From Marthasterias glacialis (lineage: Eukaryota; Echinodermata; Asteroidea; Forcipulatida; Asteriidae), in contig OU452227.1 in NCBI GenBank assembly GCA_911728455.2, positions 20,679,431-20,743,430 of the forward strand: 64,000 nt of DNA, in the 5' to 3' direction. Of the stretch, positions 13,801 to 23,300 are shown in pieces. The notes beneath the pieces are model-generated. The model worked only from the letters and a program-made list of their open reading frames with translations. It was not told the DNA's origin and did no database searches. The position numbers and the translations under genes were made by a program. Each line of letters starts with the position of its first letter. The first letter of the stretch is position 1.

Positions 13801-16800
13801 CCTAGTGTTTGGTCTTAGTTTTGGTAAGCGACGTCCCCATTGGTGTTGTTTCCAAAATCGCATCGATGATGTCCTCCATTTGTCACTCCACCCATTTTGT
13901 GAAAAACATTGCTAGAATCAGTTTTCTGGTTAATGTTTTTGATACATTGGAATCAGAATAAGATATTTGCTTGCCCCCCCCCCCCAAAAAAAAAAAAACA
14001 ACCAAACAAACAAACACATTTCCCTGCCCCCTCTCTGCCCCAACCTCATCTTTTAGAGTCTGGTGCTGTAGCTGATTACAGGCTCACACAACGGGCCAAT
14101 TTCAAGGCTGTCAGCAGAGGTCTTTTGCTTACACAGCAGCCCTCAGCATAGACTTGAAATCAAGTCTGTTTTTGAGTGGTCTTACATTCGCAACCAGTGT
14201 GACAAGAAGCACCATACAGTCCTAGTTGTTGGGGACGGTACATACACCCTCGATCCCATCATGCGTGTGTTTTGCTCTAATTACAGACTTGAATAACTTC
14301 TACCCAACTTTGTACACAAGCTATGTACTTGCTACCAAAATTGGAGCAGTCTGATTGGTTAAGAATTATGAACATATGAATATTCATGATACATCTTTCA
14401 GCCTATGCGTTACACCAAACAGTGGGAATTTCAGACGAGCTATCATTGGCCCTCTCTATGGAAACTGATGCATATGCAATGTTGTAGCCGCATTTATGAA
14501 TATTAGTTAGAAAAAAGTTAGTCAAGTCGTTAGACCACGGACCATACGCTACGTACGACCGTTGCATTAACAGATGTCGCCCAATAGCCTATGACCGGCG
14601 GCATGCGTGGCGCTGGTACATCTTCATTACTGTAGGCGTTGACGGACAAAACACAACTTAGTAACGATTTGTCAAGAAGTCTACCCTCAGCACAATTTCT
14701 ATTTTATAACAACTGCTTACTACATGTATAAGCAAAGCAAAATGCACGCTAACTTGCCATAGGTTCTAGTAAGCAAATGAGTTTCGCAATTATGCAAATC
14801 CATTGTGAACGCACTGTCAAATCTTTTCGATCCTGTATGAAATACTCTCTTGCCTGAGATGCATATTTTTTCTGCTAGAGTAAAACACAAATTTGCTTAC
14901 CGGTAAGCAGCTTTTATGAATTGTTGCTCATAAAGGCCTCTAATGTACGCTCAGTTGATAAATATTGTAAGTTAGACAGTAACCCACTACTCAATCTGGC
15001 TGTACACTCTACGAGAAACAACCTCATGGACTCTGACATGTTTCCTGTGTACAGTGGTAATCACTTGTAGCCACAATTTGCTTTAAAAACATTTTATGTC
15101 AGAGAAATGATACACCCTTTTCTCGATGTGAAACTTCTCTTTGTGAAACTTAGAATAGAATTCAACTTAGAATAGAATTCAATACTGATTCTAAAGAATA
15201 CTTTTGTTATACTCCGACGGTGTTGAAATACATAGTTTAAAAGATCTTTTGTATTTCCCAGGATGACCATTGATAGCAGTACACACGATGCATTAATTAT
15301 GAAGCTATTGGGTAAAACAGAACTCAGAATTGTGATTTTAACCATTTTTTTTCTGCACCTTTAAAGTGCACAAACTTTGATACCCAAATTTCCCCATTTG
15401 AATCCATTGGACTTTCCCGGAAACCTTGAAGTCAAACATCCAGATAGCGATCTGTTAATTCTACACATGCACACAAAAAATTGAGTACTTGACTATTGAT
15501 AAATGATATAATTCAAACTTCAAGTTGTGGTTTTTTTGTGGGGAAACAACCCTTGTAGTTGTGCACACTTTTCATTCGTCTGTAGTGTCTTTCTTTACTA
15601 TTCTGTCCAGGATAGTTATGAAAGGTTGTTGTTATTAAGGGAATAAAAAAGTGGTGACGAGGTCGTTATTGGCGGTTTAATACTGTCAGTGTCACAGCCC
15701 AGAGTTACCACTCTTTTTATTCCCGTTCATAAATGCCCTTTTATTTAGAGAAATAAAATGTTGAACAAAATCACAGAAGAACGCAGCACACCTTGCTCAC
15801 TTTGCAATGCTTTTCGCTGTACGATACGTTCAGGAGCCCAGCTTTGCACTATGGGTCTGTTTTATGCCTCTTCAGATACGTTTTGTCTGTTCATGAACTA
15901 ATAATATATAGATAACTTGCTTGAAATATGTTTTTAATTTTTTTTTCATAAAGTACCCAAGACAGTTTAGGCATTCCTATTGGTTGAAAGGCGGTCACAT
16001 GATCGTGTTTACCTGGTATTAATCGGCTGATAAAGACACGGCTAGAGCTGTTTAAGACCGGTTATTTTAGTTTGGTTTCCTACTCTAACGTTTTCTAGTG
16101 TTAGAGTAGGAAACCAAACTAAAGTAACCGGTCTTAAACAGCTCTAGCCGTGTCTTTATCAGCCGATTAATACCAGGTAAACACGATCATGTGACCGCCT
16201 TTCAACCAATAGGAATGCCTAAACTGTCTTGGGTACTTTATGAAAAAAAAAATTAAAAAAACATATTTCAAGCAAGTTATCTTTATATTATTAGTTCATG
16301 AACAGACAGACTGCTATTGCTAGAATAGACTGATCCATTAGGCTCCGCCCCTAACATAATGACCGATGTCCGACCCATGCAAATAGACTCTAGAGAATGC
16401 TGTGTTATCCAGGTACGTATCTGCTGTGACAAAAATTCATACGCACTGCCATTTTAGCTGTATGGCAAACTTATTTGCCCATTTGCTAATCTGGTTGTTT
16501 TGCCATACAGGCACGTCACCGCTGTAAAATAGTCCACAGCTGACATTGAGGGCCTGCGCAAGCATGCACAGGACACCTGAGCTCAGCAATGTGTGTCTTC
16601 AATGTCTATGGTCCAACCTAAAGTATTAAAAACCATGTTTAAAAGAACCCAGCATTTATCCCAATTCTCAGCACCATATCAGGCCTCGATCTTAAGAAAA
16701 ACGGGGGCAGGCCTTTGCTGGCCAAATCAGAGAAATTGTACAAGGGCATGCTGGCCAAGTTGGTAGTGACAGTGCAATTTTTCTGAAGGGCATGCTGGCC

Positions 16801-19800
16801 AACTTGACAGGGCATGAGGCCAATGGCCTCGGTGGCCTCGGTTAAGATCAAAGCCTGCCATATTAGAGTTTGTTATATATTGAGTCCGTATTACAGTGTG
16901 TACTGTATAAACCCTTTACAAACAGAGCTAGTCACCAGAGTCGCTTGACTTGGGCTGGAGTTACACTCGAATTTTATCCTTTTGTGACTTGACTTGAAGT
17001 TGAAATTGTCTTGAGACTTGCCCTCAAGCACTCGAGACTTGACTTTAATGACTAGACTGTTTTTAAGGCAGAATACAGAGTATTTGTAATATAGTTTTAG
17101 GAGATTTGACTGGGGACTTTGTTTCAGAAGTTGTGACTTGCCTGGACAATTGTCCTTCCTTAGTGACTCATGGCTTGATTTAAACTGAAGACTCAAGACT
17201 TTACTTAAGGACCTGTGACTTGTCTGGACACTTGCCCTTTAAAGACTTGAGACTCAACTTGAGACTCAACTTGAGACTTTCCTTTCTAAGGACTTGAGAC
17301 ATACACGTACTGGAGACTTTGCTTCAAAGATGAAGTTGACCACTCTGTTAAGAAACCCCATCCGCTGTTGGTCCACAAAATTGAGGGTCAAAAGTGCTCT
17401 ACATGCATTAGTGCATCATATTTGCCAATTTCAAGCATGGGCAGGCCAACTGCAATGCACATAGCTGCATTACCATGTTATGTACATTGACAATAGACCC
17501 TTCCCATGGAATACATAAATTGCACATAACCCGTGCACACTTACACTACTGGTTGACAAAATGAGGGAACATCACGCCTTTTTTTATGGGTCTGATGTTA
17601 GCGTGGCGCATCAAATGGCCTTGTAGGTCTGCCTAGTGCACAACTCTATGACGTTTGCCAACCGATAGTGTCCGTACACAGGAGTGACAGTAACTAGCAT
17701 ATTTCACGGGAGGGGCTCATTAGCCTTAAGCCCTGGGCAATATCAGCTCCCTGCCTGGAGGGCTCACAACATGAGTTCAATCAAAAGTTTGCTACATCAC
17801 CAACCCAACAGTCGTGCTGGTCCTTCTGGTCACTCCACATATTCACCAATTACCCCAGTTATAACTTAGACATGGACCCTGAGCCATAAACCAGTTTTAT
17901 GTGCATCAGCTCAACAATTAAGTAGTGTCAGTGAATTGGACAGTGTCATCGTTTATTTATCAAGAATACAACGAGTCTGGTCGCTGTTGCAACACATTGT
18001 CTCAAATAGGTTTATGTGATAAAATATTCACAGGTTCTGATACAATAAACGTACGTTTCAGAAAACTTACAGCCCTACCTTTCCCTGCTAACTATATTTA
18101 GTGTTTTGTTTTTTTTACATGAAAAAACCAAACACTGAACATACATGGAAGTTGGGAATACCCTTTCTGTTCCTTTCCTATTGTCACTATGTAATTCATG
18201 TTGCCTGCACCTGCTATTATGTATTATTTGGTTTTCCGTTTGGCGTTTAGCCAAGTAGGACTAAACACTTGCCTCACAAAGGCCGTTAGCTCTGTCTGTT
18301 AACTTCACATTCTGAATGCATAGGTTAAAGGTGTATTACATCATTTGGCGGTTGGCTCATTAATTGTTGGAGGAGTCAGTTCAGTTCCATCAGAACACAA
18401 CACATCGCCAATAACGCTAAAGCTGGCAGTGACAGTGTTTCTATGTTTAAATATGGCATGGTTGGCATGTGTGTAAAGCGCACGCCTCTCACCACTGTGG
18501 CCCTGGTTCGATTCCCGGCTAGGGCCATATGTGAGTAGAGTTGTGTGTTGGTTCTCTCCTGTGCCTCGAGGGATTTTCTCCCGGCCATCCGGTTTTCCTC
18601 CCTCCGGAAAAACCAAACACTTTCGATCTCAGGCTGTGCTTTGGTCATAAATGGGTTGATGTGGCTGGCTGCCGAAGGCGCCCTTGAATGCCTGCAGCTT
18701 GAACACGTATAGCCAGGCCCTTCGCAATCCAGCTTCTCAGCTGCCAGTAAGGATGATTAGCCTCCCAAATTATTGTATTTTAATATGTAGACGCCATGTC
18801 TTTTGTAAAGTGTGACAGGAAACACAACAAAGGGGACAACGTTCTACCATCATTTCAGCAGTTTTTCCAATGGTTGTAACTTTTCGTTAAGTACCTGAAA
18901 CCACCCCGAAATGTTTCAACAGGTGAATGGACATGCAGGCTTATGCTGAAAATAATTTGAATTCAATAGGATTAATAATTGTTTAATTACTCTCAAATTT
19001 CATTCAAAAAATTTTTCAGTCCAATTTTGATGAATATTTTGAGGTTGATTAAAAAACAATAATAAATAAAAACATGAAATGAAACAACTCAAATTGCTGA
19101 CATTTTCACAGGTTGGTTTTATTACAAATATCTTGATTTGTGCAAGAAACGGAAGCATTTTCAGTCAGTTTACCAATGTTGAGCTGGGGCTTTAAATGGA
19201 ATAAACTTATCCAAACATGGTCAAAAGAGGGAATAACAAACTATGTACGTTACGTTTCTTGAAACATGGTTTGCCTAAATAGGACTTGTTAACTGTTTAG
19301 AACAGTTTTAATGGGCCAATTACCGAATATGCAACTCCGGTGTGGAGTGGTTCACTCACTGGTAGGGATAAAAGTAGACTTGATTTGGCAAAGACTATGG
19401 GTTCGAATCCCACCCGAGTAATATGCCTGTGGATTTATTTCACAGAACTCAGGGAAAGTGCTTAACACACATCAGTGTATGGGTAAAGCACAAATATTAT
19501 TCTAGGTGATTTTGTTGTCCATATGATTTTATTTTTTATATATCAAGCAATGAACCACAAGGGAAACTGACCGGGTAAATATTAACGTATGTTCAAATCC
19601 CGCTCCAGTCAATTTTTCTTTGTTCACCCAAAAATTGATTTTATTTTTTCCCAGATTGCTGAAATATGTTGTGTTTTGCACAGAAACAGTGTTTGGCTCT
19701 GTGAAATATTTTCCTGTGTATAGCATAGCAAAATGCTACACAGAATGTGTCAATTGCTACTCTAAAAAATCATCATTTGCTACTAAATGCTAGCAATCAG

Positions 19801-22654
19801 TCTGCACAAAACGTGTTCTGTCTAAATATTTTGCAATGCAAAATTGCTGGGCGAAATCGCTCCCTGTGCCGTAAAAATACACACAAGTATAGTAATGTTT
19901 TTATTTGTATCATGTGTTTTTATTTTCTTTCTTTGTTTCACCAGTTATGAAAAACATTGAACGGGGTCCTGATTACACAGTGCAAACCTTCAGAGAATAC
20001 CGAAGATCGCTCTACAACGCAACACCCGAAGAATCAACGATGGAAGTTGCACAGCCAAACACAAGCGAGACTGGGTTCACACACAGCGAGGCAGCCCCGT
20101 TTCGGACACCGCGGGGGTTAAAGCGATCACATGACTCATCAGCGGTCAGAGGTCATGACCCGGAGGTCGCTGAACTCACAGCAGCTGCAGCCAAGAAACA
20201 GAAATCCATGGATCCAAAGTGAGTGTCCTTGAGAGCATGTTTTAGTAGTGGAGTGCAACTTTGCATCACATAAACAGTGCGCATTTTGTTTACACATTTG
20301 CTTGGACACTATTTCTAGACGGCATTTGTTTGCAATTTCCTTATGTTCACCTCCCACATTCTGTCCCAGTGCAAGTTCTATGACTTAACAGCACAACTTT
20401 CCTTTGCAATTGAATGATCTCCTTCATCTGCTCCATACATCAAGACAAGAAGGCCAATTTCATAAAGAACCAACCGCCTTGGACTGGTTACTTTTCCTTT
20501 TTTTTTTATGGCACGGTCATCCAGCAGGTATATTGTACATTTAATTTAAACCTTTCACTTGTGATTGCTTATTTTCTTTGTACAGCTCAGCATTTATTAA
20601 TTCTCAAAGAAATATCTCATGTGGAAGTATACATATAGCTGTTTTAACATTGAAAGATAGGTCTCACAATTCCCCGCTTCCCCCACATCATCTGTCCCAT
20701 TGTCTCTTCCCCTCCATTGGCAAGCCTTCCTCCTACATGTAACTATCATTGTATAATGTAATAAATCTCCTGGAGATCAGACAGCTCCCTAATACCACAA
20801 GATCACTTCTGCCTCCAGTGTTTTTATTCTCAAGAGAATGTTTTTTTTTTAATTTCTGGACAGATCATTGTTACCTTCATCATTCTACTCTTGAATATTA
20901 TTCTGCTTGTATCGTTCCCTTATCATCATCTTCCCCTTCCCCGTCTCCCAATCTCCTCCCGTCTTCCAATTTCTTCCCCATCCCAATTCCCCTTTAAATT
21001 CCCATCTCTCTCCCCCAAGGGTCAGGTTCTCAAACTATCCTGCTTGCTGCCCTGGTTTTCCCAACCTCTTGATTAATTAACCGCCCCAACAAAATTCATC
21101 CAGGTTGCTCCAATTCGGATGCACTCTACTCAGAACCCATCTCAGTCTGTTTTCTGATGAAAACATAAATTATTTTTCTTTTTGTTAGCTAAGTTTATTG
21201 GAACTTATCGTGCATTGTGCTCTATCACAGCGTTGTTATTAAATAATATTTTCAATTTCCCCCGTCTGTTTTTCAGCACATAGGAGGTGCTTCCTGGTAA
21301 ATCTTTACCTTGAACCCATCTATGGCGAAAAATGTGAACCCCAATAAATGTTAAAGGGTCTCAGTGTTGGAAATGTCCTTTTAACAAACAGCCCAGAAAT
21401 TGTTTTGCAACTACTGTGAATTTTTAAGATTTTTAATTCATTGTTGTTGTTAAGTGTAAATCATTACAGGTACTCATGTTTTGATTGTTGTTAGTATTAA
21501 TATTAATATGTTATTTTATATTGGTTATAGTTTCAATGTATTTGCTTACAACATTATGGTTTATTTGATTATCAACAAGTGTAGTGTATTTGAAACCTTT
21601 AACTTCTTTATGGGTTAGTCACCCAACCAATTACAATACTTATCAAATAGTTTAATGTACTTTATAAAGTTTATGTAATGTCCTCTAGTGGGCACTTGTT
21701 ATGTTATCTTGAAATGGAAAAGCTCAACCTTAGGTTGCTGTTTCAGACTTCAATGAACCCATTATATGACAAAAAGAAATATTGACACGAATTATTTTGT
21801 CATAATGTGCAAGACATCTCCAACAATAATACATGTCTAATTAACCACCTGCAGCGCTCCAGAGTTTGTTTCACGTCGAAGTGTCTCTCCTGTTGAAGTA
21901 TCAAGCGCCGGTCTACAGACAGTCAAAGCTGCTGACCAACAGACAATCAAAACTCCAGACACTGACAAAGACTCAACAGGTATGAAATACAGCACTGTAG
22001 TAGCTTGGGTATGGTTAAGTGGAGAAAAGGTAGGGGGATATCTGTGGTAGGAGTGTAGGGGTTGGGTCAGTGGGCTAAGTCGGTTGGGGGAGGGGAGTGG
22101 TTTGATGTGGTCCTACTGTGTTTTACATGCAGGGTCATGTATTTGGTGAAAGGGGTGAGGTCAAGGGATCGGCTTTGGGGTCATGAATCATTTTGCACGG
22201 GGTATGGAATGGGTGGTTAGTGCCAGAGTGAGGGTGTTGGGTGTTGGTTATTGGTGGGGGTGGAAGGGGAAAGGTGGTTTAGTCAAGGGGGCTTGGTCAA
22301 CCTTTCCTGGGATAGCTCTGTTATTTGTAATAAACCCTTCCCTGGAAATGTGTAAATTGTACATCGCATGTGCGCGCTTACACTACTGGTTGGCAAACTG
22401 AGGGAACATTGCGCCTTTTTGTATGTTGCTAATAGTGGCGTGACGCATACGCATCTGTGTACCTGCCTAGTGCATAACTCTTTGGCGTTTGCCAACCTTA
22501 GTGTCTGTACGCATGCTTGAATGTAAATTAGCATATTTCATGGGAATGGCTACTTGCGTCTTCTTAAACAAAATCTTCCCTTTCTCGTTATGTATTTGCA
22601 GAAACTGAAAAGACAGATGCAAAGAAGTTATTCGAGGAGCCAACAACCTGGTAG
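1819..22654 (+). CDS. PARN: Poly(A)-specific ribonuclease PARN, 5'-truncated by the window edge (10 exons)
   Basis: Joined exons 1819-1899, 3161-3295, 4137-4223, 5899-5974, 7776-7956, 9168-9223, 13205-13366, 19945-20218, 21855-21979 and 22602-22654 give 1230 nt, which is 409 codons plus a TAG stop, in one uninterrupted frame. PARN is a DEDD-family 3' exonuclease that removes poly(A) tails from mRNA and trims snoRNA, scaRNA and telomerase RNA 3' ends. The product aligns by eye with vertebrate PARN from just upstream of the second nuclease half to the C-terminus. [10 protein letters not shown] carries the aspartate equivalent to human D292, and SHEAGYDAF carries the equivalents of H377 and D382. 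The RRM includes [10 protein letters not shown], whose Trp matches the cap-binding W475. The last residues LFEEPTTW match human LFEVPDTW. Missing to the left of the window are the start, the D28/E30 catalytic pair and the R3H domain. The C-tail after the RRM is Ser/Thr/Lys-rich with basic patches (GLKRSH, AKKQK) that could act in nuclear import, and it is shorter than in mammals. Confidence 0.96.
2325..2640 (+). mobile_element. tRNA-derived SINE (family with CCTTGAGCAAGGCACTT core)
   Basis: A tRNA-like head has an A-box-like GTGGCCAAACGGTC and B-box-like GGGTTTGAATCC. It is followed by GTGTCCTTGAGCAAGGCACT, a core shared in antisense with the copy at 10875-11215. Abuts a MITE-like end at ~2650-2746. 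Lies in a PARN intron. Confidence 0.7.
3161..3295 (+). CDS. PARN: PARN exon, nuclease segment with catalytic Asp
   Basis: 45 codons, phase 0/0, encoding [15 protein letters not shown] and [17 protein letters not shown]. The Asp in MLDVMH corresponds to the metal-binding D292 of human PARN. Acceptor cctcag, donor gtaaaa. Confidence 0.96.
3312..3568. mobile_element. MITE, AATAGAYY...GTCTATT ends, 257 bp
   Basis: Inverted termini AATAGATTGATCCATTA and TTAATGGATCAGTCTATT extend into matching CTCCGCC/GGCGGAG. Related copies at 6844-7114 and 7189-7639, and a fragment at 16320-16360. No target-site duplication was clear by eye. Confidence 0.8.
3583..4045 (+). mobile_element. Dispersed DNA-element family ending CCACTCTTTTATTCCC
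   Basis: Contains TTGGTTGAAAGG, the stretch ACCTGGTATTAAACGGCTG, and the end GCCACTCTTTTATTCCCTTA. Related copies occur inverted at 9395-9965 and rearranged at 15640-16307, all within PARN introns. Confidence 0.65.
4137..4223 (+). CDS. PARN: PARN exon, nuclease segment
   Basis: 29 codons, phase 0/0: [20 protein letters not shown] then VMAGTQPFK, matching human [20 protein letters not shown]. Acceptor tcttag, donor gtaagt. Confidence 0.96.
4338..4691. mobile_element. MITE, AAAGCCCC...GGGGCT ends, 354 bp
   Basis: Termini AAAGCCCCTGTTTAGCATTG and CCAATGTTAAGCTGGGGCT are inverted repeats. Same family at 37464-37803 and 47793-48005, and a fragment at 19109-19193. The interior includes CAAGATAT and CCAACCTGT motifs shared by all copies. 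Confidence 0.85.
5425..5542. mobile_element. Foldback MITE, 118 bp with ~45-bp arms
   Basis: AATGGGAGACTTTTGAGACG reads inversely at the other end (GTCTCAGAAGTCTCCCATT), and the arms include GGGCGCCCCAGTA and TACTGGGGCGCCC. A longer relative with AATGGGA/TCCCATT ends sits at 48170-48324. Confidence 0.8.
5543..5910 (+). repeat. Tandem duplication spanning the PARN exon-4 acceptor
   Basis: 5543-5732 and 5733-~5910 align along their length. Both begin GTCARCATGGAAYAAACG and both end with GAAGRATCAAAYT. In the second copy that end is the real acceptor and the first bases of the exon at 5899. Confidence 0.85.
5899..5974 (+). CDS. PARN: PARN exon, nuclease segment
   Basis: 76 nt ending in phase 1: [20 protein letters not shown], equivalent to human TSLAELEKRLKETPF. 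Donor gtaaga. The acceptor (tttgaag) lies at the end of the second copy of a tandem intron duplication (see findings). Confidence 0.93.
6130..6257. mobile_element. hAT-like MITE, 128 bp, with 8-bp target duplication
   Basis: Ends CAGTGGCATAACCAG and CTGGTTACACCACTG are inverted repeats. Flanks CAACTTAC (6122-6129) and CCACTTAC (6258-6265) match at 7 of 8 positions, as expected for hAT insertion. The interior is G-runs followed by C-runs. Confidence 0.8.
6281..6432. mobile_element. MITE with GGCCGATTTCACAGAG end
   Basis: GGCCGATTTCACAGAGAGCT and GTGTTTTGTGAAATCGAGCC are imperfect inverted termini, and internal AAGATT/AATCTT segments also pair. About 152 bp. Starts 23 bp after the hAT-like element. 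A relative with ATTTCACAAA ends is at 50364-50492. Confidence 0.7.
6844..7114. mobile_element. MITE, AATAGACC ends, 271 bp
   Basis: Inverted termini AATAGACCAATCCATTGAGC and GCTTAATGGGTCGGTCTATT. The interior, including CACACTGCAGGACATAAATG, is related to the 3312-3568 copy in inverted orientation. Confidence 0.85.
7189..7639. mobile_element. MITE, AATAGACY ends, 451 bp, larger interior
   Basis: Begins AATAGACTGATGCATTAAGC and ends GTTAGTGCATCGGTCTATT. Shares the subterminal GTTTGTCGGACTTTCAGTGG with the 6844 copy but has a longer unique middle. Ends 136 bp upstream of a PARN exon. Confidence 0.75.
7776..7956 (+). CDS. PARN: PARN exon, nuclease segment with catalytic His and Asp
   Basis: 181 nt, enters phase 1 and leaves phase 2. 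Encodes the run from [20 protein letters not shown] to [12 protein letters not shown] and [14 protein letters not shown] carries the His and Asp equivalent to human H377 and D382. Donor gtgagt immediately after AAC AA. Confidence 0.96.
7957..9167. other. PARN intron 5 of window
   Basis: No other gene seen. 8617-8915 may be a degenerate foldback element (GATCAAGGACCATAGTTAAC at one side, GTTAACCATTGATCC at the other), but the match is too weak to call. Confidence 0.4.
9168..9223 (+). CDS. PARN: PARN exon, nuclease-RRM linker
   Basis: 56 nt encoding [18 protein letters not shown], matching human LFLMRVMDIPYLNLEGPD. Acceptor tacacag, donor gtaagt. Phases fit both neighbours. Confidence 0.95.
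9395..9965 (-). mobile_element. Inverted copy of the TTTATTCCC element family, with internal foldback
   Basis: 9398-9567 is a near-palindrome: GGGAATAAAAGAGTGGTGAC at left, CACTACTCTTTTATTCCC at right, with inner arms AACGGCCGTTT and GGTCGTGGCC-type pairs. 9890-9965 carries the antisense of the TTGGTTGAAAGGCAGTCACA segment of the 3583 copy. Confidence 0.65.
10847..11215 (-). mobile_element. Full-length tRNA-derived SINE, antisense, with 28-bp poly(A)
   Basis: Read on the - strand, a tRNA-like head (GTGGCTGAGTGGTTAGTGC, then GTGTGGGTTCAAGTC) starts near 11215. It is followed by the TGTCCTTGAGCAAGGCACTT core and a long body, ending in the T28 tract at 10847-10874 (poly(A) in sense). Lies in the PARN intron 9224-13204. 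Confidence 0.8.
12541..12830 (-). mobile_element. Second antisense SINE of the same family, interrupted
   Basis: Antisense core AGTTAAGTGTCTTGCC and head GGATTTGAACCCACACTC match the 11215 copy. The head is split by an insertion at 12648-12767, after which GGATCCGATGCTCTAGACCA resumes it. Confidence 0.7.
12648..12767. mobile_element. MITE nested inside the SINE
   Basis: GGGCTCAATTTCATGGCACT and its inverse AGTGCAATGAAATTCAGCCC bound a 120-bp insertion. The same terminal type (GGGCYYAATTTCAT) is seen near 2718-2746, 32180 and 35625. Confidence 0.75.
13205..13366 (+). CDS. PARN: PARN exon, RRM
   Basis: 162 nt encoding most of the RNA-recognition motif: [20 protein letters not shown] and [13 protein letters not shown]. 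The Trp of INWID corresponds to the human cap- and poly(A)-contacting W475. Acceptor cctcag, donor gtgagt. Confidence 0.96.
13540..13685 (+). repeat. C-rich minisatellite, ~14-16 bp units
   Basis: About ten diverged copies of CCCTTCCCAGTTTG, with variants CCAAGTTTGG and CCAGTTAGTC, in PARN intron 7. Follows a hAT-like terminal CAGTGGCGATGCTAC at 13456. Confidence 0.85.
13686..13750 (+). repeat. Homopyrimidine minisatellite, 13-bp unit
   Basis: At least four tandem copies of CCCCCTCCCCTCT. The opposite strand is pure G/A, so i-motif, G-quadruplex or triplex formation is plausible. Confidence 0.85.
15640..16355. repeat. Inverted duplication within a dispersed element (205-bp arms, 10-bp spacer)
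   Basis: 15885-16089 and 16100-16307 are near-perfect reverse complements around TTTTCTAG. The left flank (15640-15884) and right arm are the antisense of the element seen intact at 3583-4045, so the left arm is an extra inverted copy. 16310-16355 repeats the antisense of the MITE end at 3540-3568. Confidence 0.9.
16940..17330 (-). repeat. Degenerate GACTTG(A) simple-sequence tract
   Basis: Many short repeats such as GACTTGAGACT, TTGACTTGAAG and GAGACTTG over about 390 bp. No coding meaning seen. Confidence 0.75.
17491..17722. mobile_element. MITE, AATAGACCCTTCCC ends, ~231 bp
   Basis: Left AATAGACCCTTCCCATGGAA. Right CATATTTCACGGGAGGGGCT is its imperfect inverse. The interior GCTTACACTACTGGTTG-type segment is shared with 22329-22553. 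Confidence 0.75.
18440..18710 (+). mobile_element. tRNA-derived SINE of a second family
   Basis: The head has an A-box-like TGTGTAAAGCGCACGCC region and a B-box-like GGTTCGATTCCCGGC. It is followed by CGAGGGATTTTCTCCCGGCC and TCCGGTTTTCCTCCCTCCGG. The body does not match the CCTTGAGCAAGG family. Confidence 0.65.
19109..19193 (-). mobile_element. Fragment of the AAAGCCCC MITE
   Basis: Antisense of one terminal arm, ending CAATGTTGAGCTGGGGCTTT, with only one terminus present. Confidence 0.8.
19334..19505 (+). mobile_element. tRNA-derived SINE (ACACATCGGTGTATGGGTAAA tail family)
   Basis: Head CTCCGGTGTGGAGTGGTTCA and GGGTTCGAATCCCACCC. Tail CAGGGAAAGTGCTTAACACA then TCAGTGTATGGGTAAAG. Same family as 33804-33985 and the array at 23301. 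Confidence 0.75.
19945..20218 (+). CDS. PARN: PARN exon, end of RRM and C-terminal tail
   Basis: 274 nt. Starts [19 protein letters not shown], equivalent to the human SYRIQTYAEY helix. A low-complexity hydrophilic tail follows, with basic clusters GLKRSH and AKKQK. Acceptor caccag, donor gtgagt, leaving phase 2. Confidence 0.94.
20219..21854. other. PARN intron 8 of window
   Basis: No gene. 20920-21020 is pyrimidine-rich (CCCCTTCCCCGTCTCCC type). The rest is unremarkable AT-rich sequence. Confidence 0.5.
21855..21979 (+). CDS. PARN: PARN exon, disordered C-tail
   Basis: 125 nt encoding [20 protein letters not shown] and a Thr/Asp/Lys-rich stretch ending TDKDST. Little conserved sequence, so the call rests on phase continuity (2 in, 1 out), acceptor ctgcag and donor gtatga, and placement between two confident exons. 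Confidence 0.88.
22329..22553. mobile_element. MITE related to 17491-17722
   Basis: Starts AATAAACCCTTCCCTGGAAA and ends CATATTTCATGGGAATGGCT. Shares TTACACTACTGGTTGGCAAA and TTTGCCAACC interior segments with the other copy. Lies just upstream of the PARN terminal exon. Confidence 0.75.
22602..22654 (+). CDS. PARN: PARN terminal exon
   Basis: Encodes [17 protein letters not shown] and TAG. The final eight residues match the strongly conserved PARN C-terminus (human LFEVPDTW), which fixes the 3' end of the gene. Acceptor tttgcag. Confidence 0.96.
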
Positions 22655-22719
22655 TCTATTGCAATGTTGAAACCCCATCCCACACTAAAGGCATCACCCA
22701 TTCTGCAAGTCCGACAAAA

Positions 22720-22835
22720 AATAAATATGTTCCTCATCTTCGTCACTATCAAAGAAACGTACATCAGAAAGTCAGAAAGCAGCAACACAGTGTTAAATAC
22801 TGGTGTCAAAGTGAAATGCTCTGCACAAAATTAAA
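22720..22835 (+). promoter_or_regulatory. Candidate PARN polyadenylation signals
   Basis: AATAAA at 22720-22725 (66 nt after the stop) and ATTAAA at 22830-22835 are the first canonical hexamers downstream of PARN. Which one is used cannot be told from sequence. Confidence 0.5.
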
Positions 22836-23300
22836 TGGTAGAGTAAAAAAGACGCAGCGATGATTTTTTTTTATTCCTATGATAATTTGGTCCTGGGATT
22901 TCGACTGTGGTTTTTGAAACACGTCGTCTCTGTCATCCTAGGAAAAAAAAATGATCGTAATTAAAGGGCCTCTGAAATAAGACTCGAAACAATCGTTTGG
23001 TTGTGGTTTAACCATTGTACATGTGTGTATACATGTACAACATTACTGACGGACTGTTCAGCGATAGCCATAGCCATTAGCCATAGACACTCATGTAGTT
23101 GTCGATACTGTGGTAAACAGAAGAATTAACTCTAACTCGATTCAAATCTTTTTGTTCGATATTGATCCTTTCTTGGAACACGTATTTAGATAATCTAACC
23201 CTTAGGAATTATTCTCCGCTTTTCTTCATGCAATGAAGTAGACTGTTACCTGCTCAACTTGAATCAAAATAGTTATAAAAAGTTTTAAAAATAGTTACCG

